A program made the translations under genes and the position numbers. Below, piece by piece: positions 1 through 8,626 of a stretch of DNA of 64,000 nucleotides; within the stretch, counting starts at the first letter, position 1; each line of letters opens with the position of its first letter. Source of the DNA: JAHELQ01 sp964491915 (GTDB lineage Bacteria > Acidobacteriota > Aminicenantia > UBA2199); NCBI GenBank assembly GCA_964491915.1, contig CAZBHS010000012.1, positions 60,186 through 124,185 on the forward strand, read 5' to 3'. The notes under the pieces were generated by a model. The model did no database searches. It saw only the letters and a list, made by a program, of their open reading frames with translations, and was not told the origin of the DNA.

Positions 1-1
1 C

Positions 2-430
2 GCCTTCAAGTGTTTGCGGGGACAACCGTCCGGCATCGCGCTTCAATTACCGGAGCGCGTGAAAGCGAGTATTCACGGGAAAATTCGCGATTTCGCCCGC
101 CGCCGGTTGGCATTGGCCGGGGCGTCGTTTGGATTGGGAGTGATGATCGCCGGCATGGAACTCACCTGCACCGGCCAGGTCTATATCCCCATTGTCACCA
201 TGATATCCGATCCCCGCCACCGGGTGGACGCGGTGGCCTATCTCTTTGTCTACAACATCGCCTTTATCCTTCCCCTGGTGGTGGTGTTCGGTCTGGTCTT
301 TTTCGGCCTCACCTCAAAAAAATTGGGGGAGGTATTCCGCAAGCGCCTGGCGGCGGTCAAATTCGGCTTCGCCCTATTGTTTCTGATAATGGCGCTACTC
401 ATTGTCCATAATTTGGGATGGTTATCATGA
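2..430 (+). CDS. CcdA/DsbD-like membrane thiol-disulfide protein, C-terminal part
   Basis: The gene enters from outside the window, so only about 142 C-terminal residues are visible. The fragment has three hydrophobic segments (about residues 36-54, 78-106 and 120-141 of the visible part). The first ends in an ELTCTGQVY stretch that resembles the second conserved cysteine helix of CcdA/DsbD transmembrane proteins, which carry reducing equivalents from the cytoplasm to extracytoplasmic thiols. The partner cysteine would lie upstream of the window. The stop codon overlaps the ATG of the next gene (ATGA at 427-430), making this the first visible gene of a tightly coupled five-gene operon. The family call is inferred from one motif and the topology. 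Confidence 0.6.
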   Translation, partial: AFKCLRGQPSGIALQLPERVKASIHGKIRDFARRRLALAGASFGLGVMIAGMELTCTGQVYIPIVTMISDPRHRVDAVAYLFVYNIAFILPLVVVFGLVFFGLTSKKLGEVFRKRLAAVKFGFALLFLIMALLIVHNLGWLS

Positions 431-663
431 AAATAACTCGAAAAAAGAAAAGACCCGGCGGTAAAGTGTTGAAAATCAAGCGGGGATACAATCCCAATTC
501 CAGCTCCATGGGATCCATCGTGTTTGTCCTACCGGCGATCATGTTCGCCATAACAATCGCCGCCGGAGCGGTGTTGGGAGCGTTGTCTCCGATGCTGCAA
601 TCGTTCTTCCTCCGTCTACACCAAAAACGGCAGGAACGGCTGGTAAGGAAAAAAATCCAATGA
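427..663 (+). CDS. Membrane microprotein with GYNPNSSSMGS motif (possible rSAM substrate)
   Basis: This 78-residue protein has a very basic N-terminus (about 10 Lys/Arg in the first 20 residues), then GYNPNSSSMGS at residues 20-30, one or two hydrophobic stretches (about 31-57) and a basic tail. I chose the ATG at 427 over the in-frame ATG at 418 because it forms an ATGA overlap with the preceding stop, the same arrangement as the next three junctions. I do not recognise a named family. Its position in an operon with a radical SAM/SPASM enzyme makes it a candidate substrate or partner, and the polar Asn/Ser patch before the membrane helix would be the obvious site. That is inference only. Confidence 0.6.
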   Translation: MKITRKKKRPGGKVLKIKRGYNPNSSSMGSIVFVLPAIMFAITIAAGAVLGALSPMLQSFFLRLHQKRQERLVRKKIQ

Positions 664-1886
664 ACGGCATACTTGTATTTCTACTTGTAGCGTCCTCCCT
701 GGTTCCGGGGCAATACCGGCAACACCTGGAGCAGGGGCGCTTCAGCGAAGCCATGACTCTTCTGGCCACTGAAATTCGCAATAATGGCGGCAATCCCGCC
801 AAACAAGCGGCGTGCACTCTCGAGCTCGGTCACTTCCACCGGGATGTCTGCGGCGATTTCCAACGGGCCGCCGCCTTTTACCGGCGGGTGGGCGTCTATA
901 AACTAAAACCCGGACACCCTCTGCTGGAAAACGCCGCCAACGCGTTAAGCGCGATTCAGGCGTCGCAAACAGAATACCGGAATTTGGACCGTGAGATGCG
1001 CGGCATCATGATGCGGTCGTCCCGCCGCCGCCCGGCACAAGAGATCGAAAGAGATATTGCCCGGTTAAAGGAGATCATCCGCGACTACCCCGCCTATTAC
1101 CGTCTCCACGAGGTCTACTTCGCCCTGGCGGCCAATTATGAAAAACTGGAAAAATACTATAAAACCTACCGGACTCTGGACACCGCCATGAGCATCAAAC
1201 CGGGAATCGTATTTTACAAGCCGGTGAAATTCAAACGGGACCAGGCCTATGAAACCTTCATGGTCAACACTGTGAGAGGAACCGCTTCGACGGTGTGTTG
1301 GGTGTTATTGATTCTCACCTCTTTGCTCTTCTACAGCTCCCGCCCATGGAAATGGGTGAGGGGGCGCCATGTGATTGTCGGAGTGTTGTTGGTGGCCGCC
1401 TGGTGGGGGATTTTTCGCGTCTCCCATGCCGTCACCGGTTGGTATTTCGACCGCTACATCGCCCCCGCCGTCGCCCATACGGCAGAGGATGCCGAAGACA
1501 AAGAATTCCTCTACGCCTCGCCCGGAAGTCCCGGCTCAGAAGCGGCGGAAAAGCTGTTTGATTACGGTCTGGCCGGAGTTCTGGCTATCTTCGTGTTCTC
1601 TTTGGGGATACGAAGAATCAATCGCGTCAGTATCCGCGTCATCGCTTGCGGCTTGTTCGGATTACTATTGTTCACCGCCCTGTCCACCCGGTATTATTTG
1701 AATGTCTGTCACGAACAGAGCGAATATGAATCCGGTTATCTAAAACTCGATTCCGACGATCCGGAACCCCATGTCCTCACCAATCCGCTGGCCTACCCGG
1801 ATCTGGAAACCGCCAATATCAGCGACCCTTACGTCCGCCAATGGGTGCTGCGCTATTGCCCCTTCAATGGAGACCCCTCATCATGA
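660..1886 (+). CDS. TPR membrane protein in radical SAM operon
   Basis: The 408-residue protein starts with a hydrophobic segment (residues 3-15) followed by TPR-like helices to about residue 195, for example around RFSEAMTLLATEI and LHEVYFALAANYEKLEKYY. About four hydrophobic segments follow near residues 210-225, 236-254, 302-318 and 327-343. The C-terminus is soluble and acidic. It overlaps both neighbours by ATGA (660-663 and 1883-1886), so translation is probably coupled to the microprotein and the radical SAM enzyme. A scaffold or peptide-presenting role in the membrane is conceivable, but the sequence shows no catalytic motif. Confidence 0.7.
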   Translation: MNGILVFLLVASSLVPGQYRQHLEQGRFSEAMTLLATEIRNNGGNPAKQAACTLELGHFHRDVCGDFQRAAAFYRRVGVYKLKPGHPLLENAANALSAIQASQTEYRNLDREMRGIMMRSSRRRPAQEIERDIARLKEIIRDYPAYYRLHEVYFALAANYEKLEKYYKTYRTLDTAMSIKPGIVFYKPVKFKRDQAYETFMVNTVRGTASTVCWVLLILTSLLFYSSRPWKWVRGRHVIVGVLLVAAWWGIFRVSHAVTGWYFDRYIAPAVAHTAEDAEDKEFLYASPGSPGSEAAEKLFDYGLAGVLAIFVFSLGIRRINRVSIRVIACGLFGLLLFTALSTRYYLNVCHEQSEYESGYLKLDSDDPEPHVLTNPLAYPDLETANISDPYVRQWVLRYCPFNGDPSS

Positions 1887-3076
1887 CCAATCAAACACCA
1901 AAAGGAACACTACGATACCGGTTCGAACCGTTCGGCGGCATCATCGCCTCCGAGGATCCACCCTTTCTGGCGTTCGTGGATCGCAATTATATGCTGGACC
2001 TGGGGACAGGTCCCTCTGATTTATGGGAATCCGGCGATGAAACAGTGGATCTATTGTCCGCCCCCACCGAGGTGCACTTCGCAGTCACCAATCGCTGCAG
2101 CGCCGGTTGCAGCCATTGCTACATGGACGGCGGCGAAGCGGACGACGGCGAGCTGGATACCGCGGCCTTCAAAAAAGCTCTGGATGTGTTGGCGCGAATG
2201 GGCGTGTTCCATGTGGCCATGGGAGGCGGCGAAGCTCTGGAACGGCCGGATCTGTTCCAATTGGCGGCTTACGCCCGCGATATCGGCCTGGTGCCCAACC
2301 TCACAGTCTCCGGCCGCGGCATCACCCCTGAGGTGGCCAAGAAAATGAAAATCTTCGGGCAGGTGAACATCTCCCTCGACGAAGCCTCGGAAACCGGCAA
2401 TCCCTATCGCGCCCCCGGCGCATTCGCCATCGCCGACGAAGCGTTCGATTGTTTGCGGGCCGCCGGCGTTCCCACAGGCATCAATTGCGTGGTGGGCCGA
2501 AGTAATTTCGAATCCATTCCCTGTCTGTTCCAATACGCCAAAAAGAAAAAACTCGACGAAATCGAGTTCCTGCGCTTCAAACCATCCGGCCGCGGCAAAG
2601 AGCTCTATCTTCAGGAACGAACCACCTACGAACAAAACATCGCCCTCGTCCCCATGCTGTCGCAATGGTCCCGCAAGACCGGCGTCACCGCCAAGATCGA
2701 TTGCTCCTTCGTCCCCATGTACTGCTACCACAAACCGCCGAAGGAGGTGCTCTACAGCATGGCCACCTATGGCTGCGAGGCGGGGAATGTATTGCTGGGA
2801 GCCCGCAGCGACGGCTCTATCAGCGGTTGCTCCTTTCTGGACGACTGCGGCCTATCGATTTTCGATCTACCCGCAACTTTCCAAAACGGCCACGGCCCTC
2901 TGGCGCCGTACCGCTCATGGTTGGAGCGGGCCGCCGAGCCGTGTCTCTCCTGCCATTACCTCGATATTTGCAAAGGCGGTTGCCACGGCGTCTCCCAATT
3001 CCTCAGCGGAGACTACGACCGGCCGGATCCCGATTGCCCCATCGTGGTGGAATACCTGGGGAGGGAACAGTCATGA
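1883..3076 (+). CDS. Radical SAM/SPASM peptide-modifying-type enzyme
   Basis: The 397-residue protein carries the radical SAM cluster motif as C72, C76 and C79 (CSAGCSHCY), followed by a GGGEAL segment typical of SAM binding. The C-terminal third has a SPASM-like cysteine set (CEAG, CSFLDDC, then CLSCHYLDICKGGC), which normally holds auxiliary 4Fe-4S clusters in enzymes that modify ribosomal peptides. The N-terminal 40 residues (with GGIIASEDPPF) may be a recognition segment. The ATG at 1883 is preferred to the in-frame ATG at 1841 because GGAG lies just upstream and the start overlaps the preceding stop. The family is clear; the substrate is not, though the microprotein at 427-663 is the nearest candidate. 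Confidence 0.88.
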   Translation: MTNQTPKGTLRYRFEPFGGIIASEDPPFLAFVDRNYMLDLGTGPSDLWESGDETVDLLSAPTEVHFAVTNRCSAGCSHCYMDGGEADDGELDTAAFKKALDVLARMGVFHVAMGGGEALERPDLFQLAAYARDIGLVPNLTVSGRGITPEVAKKMKIFGQVNISLDEASETGNPYRAPGAFAIADEAFDCLRAAGVPTGINCVVGRSNFESIPCLFQYAKKKKLDEIEFLRFKPSGRGKELYLQERTTYEQNIALVPMLSQWSRKTGVTAKIDCSFVPMYCYHKPPKEVLYSMATYGCEAGNVLLGARSDGSISGCSFLDDCGLSIFDLPATFQNGHGPLAPYRSWLERAAEPCLSCHYLDICKGGCHGVSQFLSGDYDRPDPDCPIVVEYLGREQS

Positions 3077-3702
3077 ATCCTCGACCGGCAAAACAATCCG
3101 TCACCTTCACCGGCATCGCGGTAACCATCGCCGTGACCGCCGGTATAATTTGGGCCATCCTGCAATTGCTCGACCCGGGAATTCTGAAGCGGGAATTCAC
3201 CCCCGCCGATATGCGGCAGCATGAAATCACCGCCTTCAAAAATCTGCAACGAATCGCCGCCGCCCAAAAAAACTACCGTCAAAAAGATTATGACCGGGAC
3301 GGCGAAGCGGAATTCGCCATGTTCTACGTCCATCTCTATAGATCCGTCAGCCCCGACAGCAAACCGATTCCCGTCAATCTGATCTCCAAACGGTTGGCCT
3401 TTGCCATGGGGATTTCCCGGATGCTCGACGGCTATTACTTCAAAGATCTACGGCAACAGGAACTGGAATCCGGCGATAAACAACCCTTTGACTACACCCG
3501 CCAATGGGCTGTCGTGGCTATGCCCGCTTCGAAAGGCAGAACCGGCGTCCTCACAATGATCGCCGGTGGGAACGGGGCCGTCTACGTCACCCCCAAAATG
3601 CACACGGAGCTTTATCTCCCGTTTGCTCCGGAACACAATGGCTGGGCCAGAATCACGTCGCTGGAAGAGCTAAAGCGATTCCAACAACACGTCGTCTATT
3701 GA
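3073..3702 (+). CDS. Membrane-anchored DUF2950-like protein
   Basis: This 209-residue protein has an N-terminal membrane segment (about residues 12-33) and a soluble domain. The pattern (TAFKNLQRIAAAQKNY, a DRDG box, DGYYFKDL, a WAVVAMPAS stretch and a final GAVYV segment) resembles DUF2950 proteins and pseudopilin-like secreted proteins. The real start is the ATG at 3073 overlapping the radical SAM stop; an open frame continues upstream but is antiparallel to known coding. It is the last gene of the operon and ends convergently with the minus-strand protease gene, overlapping it by 7 bp. The DUF2950 relation is by eye only. Confidence 0.7.
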   Translation: MNPRPAKQSVTFTGIAVTIAVTAGIIWAILQLLDPGILKREFTPADMRQHEITAFKNLQRIAAAQKNYRQKDYDRDGEAEFAMFYVHLYRSVSPDSKPIPVNLISKRLAFAMGISRMLDGYYFKDLRQQELESGDKQPFDYTRQWAVVAMPASKGRTGVLTMIAGGNGAVYVTPKMHTELYLPFAPEHNGWARITSLEELKRFQQHVVY

Positions 3703-6305
3703 CCGCTCCGGGAGTTGAGCCTCTTCAGAGCCGCCAATTCCCCTCGCAGCCTCGATCGGGCCGTCCGGGAAAACAAACTGAACTGGGTGTCGTCCTGACT
3801 GAGAATCACCTCGGACATCGCTTGCGCCGATTGCGACAATTCGATCCCTTCCTCCAGCAACGCCTCCGCTTTCGCGGGGTCTGTCCCCTTGATCAGCCGG
3901 GCCAGCAAGTACCGCGACTGGAGACGTTTGGGGAAGTGTTCGACCACCCATTCCAGAATGGCCTTCGCCTTGTCGATCTTCCCCTCTTTTTCCAGGAAAC
4001 GGGCTTTGGTTTCCTGAACCAATGGAAGCCGGGGATTCAATTGTAACGCCATATCCAGATAAGCCCGCCCTTCCTCTTTGCGCCCGGTTTCCAGAAACGC
4101 CGTCGCCAGCGAAGCGTTGGCCAGCGGGTCGTTGCGGTCGATCTTTTCCAGCCGGTGGGTGAAATGACGAATCGCCCCCTCGTAATCTTTTTTCTCCAGG
4201 CAACCTGTCCCCAAAAACGAAAAGGGCCGGTAACCGGAATAGGGATTGGGATACGGATCCAACGCCAATGCCCGCTGGAAGGTTGTTTGCATCTTATCCA
4301 ATTGTCCTTCGTAATAATAAAACTGCCCCAACTGGCTCAACAATTCACTTGAACCGGGGTGCTTCTTCAGTTGGGCCTCCAATGAAGCTATCGCCTGCTC
4401 ACGTTTTCCCCCCAGAAAAAAATCGTCCATCGCCGCGTCGATATAAAGCTCCAGAGAGTTTGGGAATTGCCGCAAACCGTTTTGATAAAGCGAACGGGCC
4501 ATCGCCACCTGCCCCTTCAGGAAAAAGATGTCGGCCTGCGCCCGGTAAAACGAGGGGTGGCTCACATACTTGATCTCCCCCTGCTTGAGAATCTCCAGGG
4601 CTTCATCGTATTTCTTTTCCTCAGCTTTGCCATAGGCCTTTGACACCACCGCCGGAATCACATTCTCCCGGTAGCTTTTTTTCCGGTTCATCCCATCCAC
4701 AAACTTGTGCAAGTCCGGATCTTTTTTAAGTAATTCCGACCGGGTATGCCCCATGGTGTCTTTCTGGTCCGGCAATTTCTCCGGCGACGCGTAGGCCTCG
4801 ATGCCCTGGGCCAAATATTCGAATTCGTTCATATCGGCGTAATAATCCAATGTGCGGCCCTCTTTTTTGGCCGCGATAAACAATCGCTTGACCTCCCGCT
4901 TCTCTTCCCCCGACAAAAACGAATGGACCTGATGGGCAAACTCGTGAAGCGCCACATTAAAGCGCCCGGCCTTCACCCCCCGCTCCCATTCAGTCCCGCT
5001 GACGGCGTGAAATCCGCCCTGGCCCTTGACATCATCCCAGAGCCGCAAATCGAACGTCCGCGTCCCCTTGACAGATTCCAATCCCGGCGCCTGCCAGAGA
5101 AAGTGATGGAACGGCAAAAAGTAAAACGTGGCCCCCGCCATTTTCAGGGGTTTCAAATAATTGCTGAGCGGCGCCACCATCATACGGATGATCTTTTGCA
5201 TATCCGGCGCCAACTCATTGTAATTGACGAACACATCCTCCAAAAACTCCGGCGCCGGAACCTCTGCCTCGTCAAACCGTTTCAAGATCGACGGCAAATG
5301 AACATTGATCCGATCCACTTTGCGGGACAATGATTGCTGAATGCCGTAATGGGCCATGCCATACCCCGGCGACGTCTCCAGACCGCGAAAAAACCAGCGC
5401 AACGCCTCATCGTAATCTTCCCGGTAGTAACAGATGGTCCCCATCCCGATAATGGCCTCCATCGACGACGAATCCCGCCTCAACACTTTCCCAAACAGCG
5501 GCTCCGCCCGGTCGAATTCCCGCTTTACCAGCAGTTTATCCGCCTCTGCCAACCATTTATCTATATCATCTTCTTCAGCTTTCTTTTTTTCAGGATATTG
5601 CTCCGACCGGCCGCCATTGCCTAAATAAGAATGCGCTCCCAGGCAATAGGGATCGATCTTTAACGCGATCCGCGCCTGCTCTTCGGCGCCCTTCATATTG
5701 CCTTGCATCTTCACCATCATAAACGCGTAGGCCGAACGGATGGATGCGTCGAACAAATCCAGCTCCACCGCCCGCTCGATGTGTTTTTCCCAGGCGGAGT
5801 ACTCCTTGCGGCTGCGATTGATTTGGGACAACAGGTAGTAGAACGATGCCTCCTGGGGATACGTCGCTATCCCCCGCTCGAGCAGAGCCTTCGCTTCATC
5901 CAGCTTGTTCTCCTGATACAAAAGATTGCCCGTCTCAACCAATGTCTCCACCGGAGCCTCGCCTCCAGCCTCGAGTTTTCGAAGCAGCTCTCGCGCCCCC
6001 GCAAAGTCCATCTTCAAAATAGCCACCCGCGCTCGCGCCAGCAAAACCTCCCAATGCCCCGGAGCCAGCGATTCCGCTTGCCGCAGCAGTTCTTCCATTT
6101 TATCGAAGCGGTACTGCCGCCGGCAGAGAGTCGAGTACTCGATCAATAACCGGAGCGCCTTGGGTTGCGCCAATTCCAATTCCTCGAAGCTGGAAATCTT
6201 GACAACCGGGTCCTTACTGGCCAAAGAGGCGGGAATCGCCAGCATCCAACCAATCACCAACACTATCGTTACAGTCCGCAACCCGCGGCTCAATCTACAT
6301 TCCAT
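3696..6305 (-). CDS. Secreted TPR protein with HEFAH metalloprotease-like domain
   Basis: The 869-residue protein begins with a signal peptide (hydrophobic core TVTIVLVIGWMLAIP). TPR repeats fill the N-terminal third and the region after about residue 540. Between them is a zinc-protease-like domain with HEFAH at residues 454-458 and a downstream NEFEYLAQGIEAYA segment whose glutamate could be the third zinc ligand, as in gluzincins related to the lethal-factor fold. The ATG at 6305 is chosen over 6407 because GAGGAG sits 8 bp upstream and a signal peptide follows at once. The TPR arms probably select a protein substrate. Protease activity is predicted from the motif; the target is unknown. 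Confidence 0.8.
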   Translation of the reverse strand: MECRLSRGLRTVTIVLVIGWMLAIPASLASKDPVVKISSFEELELAQPKALRLLIEYSTLCRRQYRFDKMEELLRQAESLAPGHWEVLLARARVAILKMDFAGARELLRKLEAGGEAPVETLVETGNLLYQENKLDEAKALLERGIATYPQEASFYYLLSQINRSRKEYSAWEKHIERAVELDLFDASIRSAYAFMMVKMQGNMKGAEEQARIALKIDPYCLGAHSYLGNGGRSEQYPEKKKAEEDDIDKWLAEADKLLVKREFDRAEPLFGKVLRRDSSSMEAIIGMGTICYYREDYDEALRWFFRGLETSPGYGMAHYGIQQSLSRKVDRINVHLPSILKRFDEAEVPAPEFLEDVFVNYNELAPDMQKIIRMMVAPLSNYLKPLKMAGATFYFLPFHHFLWQAPGLESVKGTRTFDLRLWDDVKGQGGFHAVSGTEWERGVKAGRFNVALHEFAHQVHSFLSGEEKREVKRLFIAAKKEGRTLDYYADMNEFEYLAQGIEAYASPEKLPDQKDTMGHTRSELLKKDPDLHKFVDGMNRKKSYRENVIPAVVSKAYGKAEEKKYDEALEILKQGEIKYVSHPSFYRAQADIFFLKGQVAMARSLYQNGLRQFPNSLELYIDAAMDDFFLGGKREQAIASLEAQLKKHPGSSELLSQLGQFYYYEGQLDKMQTTFQRALALDPYPNPYSGYRPFSFLGTGCLEKKDYEGAIRHFTHRLEKIDRNDPLANASLATAFLETGRKEEGRAYLDMALQLNPRLPLVQETKARFLEKEGKIDKAKAILEWVVEHFPKRLQSRYLLARLIKGTDPAKAEALLEEGIELSQSAQAMSEVILSQDDTQFSLFSRTARSRLRGELAALKRLNSRSGQ

Positions 6306-6440
6306 ATGGAGCGCTCCTCGTTTTGATTTCGATCGCATCTTCAATTGAACTAGTACGGCTTCGCCTCCGAATAGTTTTTGGGCCTCGAAAATCCGCAAGA
6401 AAATCACCCCCCAACGGTTTAAAAAAATATAAAGGACGGG

Positions 6441-6446
6441 TATAAT
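6441..6446 (+). promoter_or_regulatory. Likely -10 box for the 6466 gene
   Basis: TATAAT lies 20 bp before the start of the small secreted protein gene. A weak -35-like TTTAAA sits 17 bp further upstream at 6418-6423. A strong AGGAG ribosome binding site follows at about 6454-6458. Confidence 0.4.
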
Positions 6447-6465
6447 ATAATATTAGGAGTCACTC

Positions 6466-6834
6466 ATGAAAAAAATAATCGGAATCGCCGTGTTGTGTTT
6501 GATATTAGGATTCGCCCCATCCCTGACTTCAGCAACCATAGATGTCAACGGCGCCTGGACAATGACAGTCCAATCAAAAAAGGGCGCCCGCAGTTTTGAC
6601 GTAATATTCGCCCAAGACGGCGAAAAACTCTCGGTCACCATGAAAACCAAGCGCGGCGACGTCAAGGCCGCAGGCACCATCATCGGCAACCAGGTCAAAT
6701 GGATCATGTCCCGCAAAACACCCCGCGGCCCCATCCTCATGACCTACACCGGCCCAGTCACCGAGGCCACCATCAACGGCACCCTAACCATCCGCAACCG
6801 CCCCCCCCGCACCTGGACCGCCAAGAAGAAGTAA
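6466..6834 (+). CDS. Small secreted protein of unknown function
   Basis: The 122-residue protein has a classic signal peptide (MKKIIGIAVLCLILGF, cleavage near TSA|T at residue 23). The mature part is about 98 residues, rich in beta-strand patterns such as NGAWTMTVQS and GTLTIRN, and ends in a basic tail. It resembles small lipocalin-like or META-like secreted beta domains that begin with a GxW motif, but I cannot assign a family. It is monocistronic, divergent from the metalloprotease gene, with an AGGAG site 7 bp before the ATG. Its neighbours do not reveal a role. Confidence 0.75.
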   Translation: MKKIIGIAVLCLILGFAPSLTSATIDVNGAWTMTVQSKKGARSFDVIFAQDGEKLSVTMKTKRGDVKAAGTIIGNQVKWIMSRKTPRGPILMTYTGPVTEATINGTLTIRNRPPRTWTAKKK

Positions 6835-6887
6835 CACATGATGTTATGGTGAATGGATGGCGTGGCGCCATCCATTCGTTGGTTGTT

Positions 6888-7202
6888 TTATTGAAATTCC
6901 GGATAACAGTCGATGCAATACTCAAAATCGCTGAGATCGCGGCCGTACTGTCCATTGTCGCACAGGTAGTTGAAGAAGGTCCAGCAGGTTTGGTCGATAC
7001 AAAAGCCATTCGGTTCGGTCATAATGCCGGCGCATGTGGAATTGTGGTCCAGGATGCATCGGGCCTGGCAGCGGTTCATCATGTCTGTATGGTCCCGGCA
7101 TTTGCAATTGTCGTCCGGCAGTGTCAACAGGGAATCGACCCAAATGCCGCCCGCCAGGAAAATCAATCCCAGTAGGATAAAAAAAGCCACTAATTTTTTC
7201 AT
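6888..7202 (-). CDS. Secreted/anchored ten-cysteine peptide
   Basis: The 104-residue protein has an N-terminal hydrophobic signal or anchor (residues 4-20) and ten cysteines in the remaining 84 residues, arranged as CKC, CQARC and CIDC pairs plus single cysteines. The spacing fits disulfides or metal binding, not heme (no CxxCH). The ATG follows directly after the TAG of the beta-propeller gene (7203-7205), so the pair is translationally coupled. In Bacteroidota, 6-bladed beta-propeller genes often sit beside small Cys-containing NVEALA peptides; this pair looks like a parallel arrangement, although the peptide has no NVEALA motif. Confidence 0.75.
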   Translation of the reverse strand: MKKLVAFFILLGLIFLAGGIWVDSLLTLPDDNCKCRDHTDMMNRCQARCILDHNSTCAGIMTEPNGFCIDQTCWTFFNYLCDNGQYGRDLSDFEYCIDCYPEFQ

Positions 7203-8270
7203 CTATTTCATCTCCTTGAAAATGCCGATGACCGCGTCCCCGGTTATTCTGGCGTAAAAAAGCCCATTCTTCTTGGCCTGGAACCAGACCATCTTGGGAG
7301 CTGTTTTGTAATCGACGTAGTATGTTTTTTGCATGTCGCCGTTCAGGTTCATCTGGTAGAGCAACCCCCGGTTGTTGGAATAATTGACGATGTGCGGCAG
7401 GTAATAGACCCCCTCTGTATCGCCGTCAGGGATAATCGTCTGGAATAACGGCATATTAGCCCCTTTGTTGGTCTCCAGCATCTCGTTGATGTATGTGTTG
7501 TAACCCTGGAGAAGTTCTTCCGGTAAGATACGGTATTTGGCGGTGATTTTATTATCCAGGACATTCAGCATGAGCGAAGAGGTTGCGAAGTAGAGCAATA
7601 AATCACCGGAGTCCATGAAGGCGCCGGTAAAAAAACGGGCCATCTTGCCGTCCTGCAGTTGTTGCTTTTGAAATAGAAATGAATAAGCCTCTTTGGCCTT
7701 CAGCGGAATATTCAGGATTTTTTTTCCTTGCTGGTTCGACGCGGTTATCTCTTTGTCGTTTCCTGAGAAGAAGTAAATCTGTCCATTCTTATCGACCGTG
7801 GGTTCTCTCAAGAGTGTAAAGGGCGTTTTGTAATCGGTGATATATTTCCCGTCTAAATCGAAGACAATAATTTTTTGAGCGGAAGTGTCGTTGCAATAGA
7901 GCTTGTTGTCGGGGCCAACGGTGATAAACACCAGCCCTGGAAACGGGTTGAATTCTCCGGGGCCTTGACCTTTTCCGCCGAAGGCGCTGATGAATTTCAG
8001 GTTTTTGTCCATCTTGACGACCTGGTGCTGGGCGCGGTCAAACACATAGAGATTGCCGTCCCGGTCCAGGGTGACGGATTGGGGTTTGAAGATGAAGATG
8101 TCGGGGCCTATTTCAGGGCCGATCGTCTCAATCAATTTTAACGGCACATATTTTTCCTTCATATTGGGTTTAGGGTCGGGTGATAGATAGGTCTTCGCCG
8201 GTACGATTTGAGCGGATACAATCCGGCACATCAGAACCGCGCAAATCAACGCGCATTTGTGAACTCTCAT
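7203..8270 (-). CDS. 6-bladed beta-propeller (NHL-like) secreted protein
   Basis: The 355-residue protein has a signal peptide (about residues 1-20) followed by repeated propeller-strand motifs: VTLDRDGNLYVFDRAQHQVV, GPDNKLYCND, KNGQIYFFSG and similar. Length and repeats fit the secreted 6-bladed beta-propeller family, whose members bind ligands or partner proteins and are rarely enzymes. GGAG lies 9 bp before the ATG. It forms a two-gene unit with the ten-cysteine peptide immediately downstream, suggesting that the propeller displays, receives or processes that peptide; this is inference. Confidence 0.8.
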   Translation of the reverse strand: MRVHKCALICAVLMCRIVSAQIVPAKTYLSPDPKPNMKEKYVPLKLIETIGPEIGPDIFIFKPQSVTLDRDGNLYVFDRAQHQVVKMDKNLKFISAFGGKGQGPGEFNPFPGLVFITVGPDNKLYCNDTSAQKIIVFDLDGKYITDYKTPFTLLREPTVDKNGQIYFFSGNDKEITASNQQGKKILNIPLKAKEAYSFLFQKQQLQDGKMARFFTGAFMDSGDLLLYFATSSLMLNVLDNKITAKYRILPEELLQGYNTYINEMLETNKGANMPLFQTIIPDGDTEGVYYLPHIVNYSNNRGLLYQMNLNGDMQKTYYVDYKTAPKMVWFQAKKNGLFYARITGDAVIGIFKEMK

Positions 8271-8581
8271 AATGTTTCGTCTCCTTTACTATAGTTTCCT
8301 TTTGTCTATTTTAAATCCTGGTTTCATTCGCTATTAGATCCCCCAATCGCATGAGGTATACTCCTCCTAAAAGTCGATCTTTGTCCTTACTCGGGGTGGG
8401 TAAGTTTATTGGATAATCAAAGTTTTATTTGGTTCACAACTCCATTTTTTTATCTTTCTTTCCACTTTCCTTAACTTTGGTTCCCAAAACTAAATTATAT
8501 AGATCTTTTTATGAATAATCAATACACCGAAGGTATTAAAAAAAGTAGTACCGTTGGGAGCGGGGTCGAATTACTTGTCTG
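8271..8581. other. AT-rich intergenic stretch
   Basis: About 310 bp between the divergent beta-propeller gene and the first toxin-antitoxin copy. I see no gene, RNA or strong repeat in it. It presumably carries the promoter of the beta-propeller gene on the minus strand. Confidence 0.5.
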
Positions 8582-8610
8582 TTGATTTAATATGATGATA
8601 AGGTTATAAT
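8582..8610 (+). promoter_or_regulatory. Sigma70-type promoter of degraded TA copy
   Basis: TTGATT and TATAAT separated by 17 bp. The same promoter, nearly base for base, precedes the intact copy at 9792-9820, so it belongs to the duplicated unit. Confidence 0.65.
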
Positions 8611-8626
8611 ATGGCAGGAGAAGAAA

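Noticed and set aside
2051..2731. Antisense open frame opposite the radical SAM gene
   Set aside because: The sense strand has clear cluster and SPASM motifs; the antisense translation is low-complexity and shadow-like.
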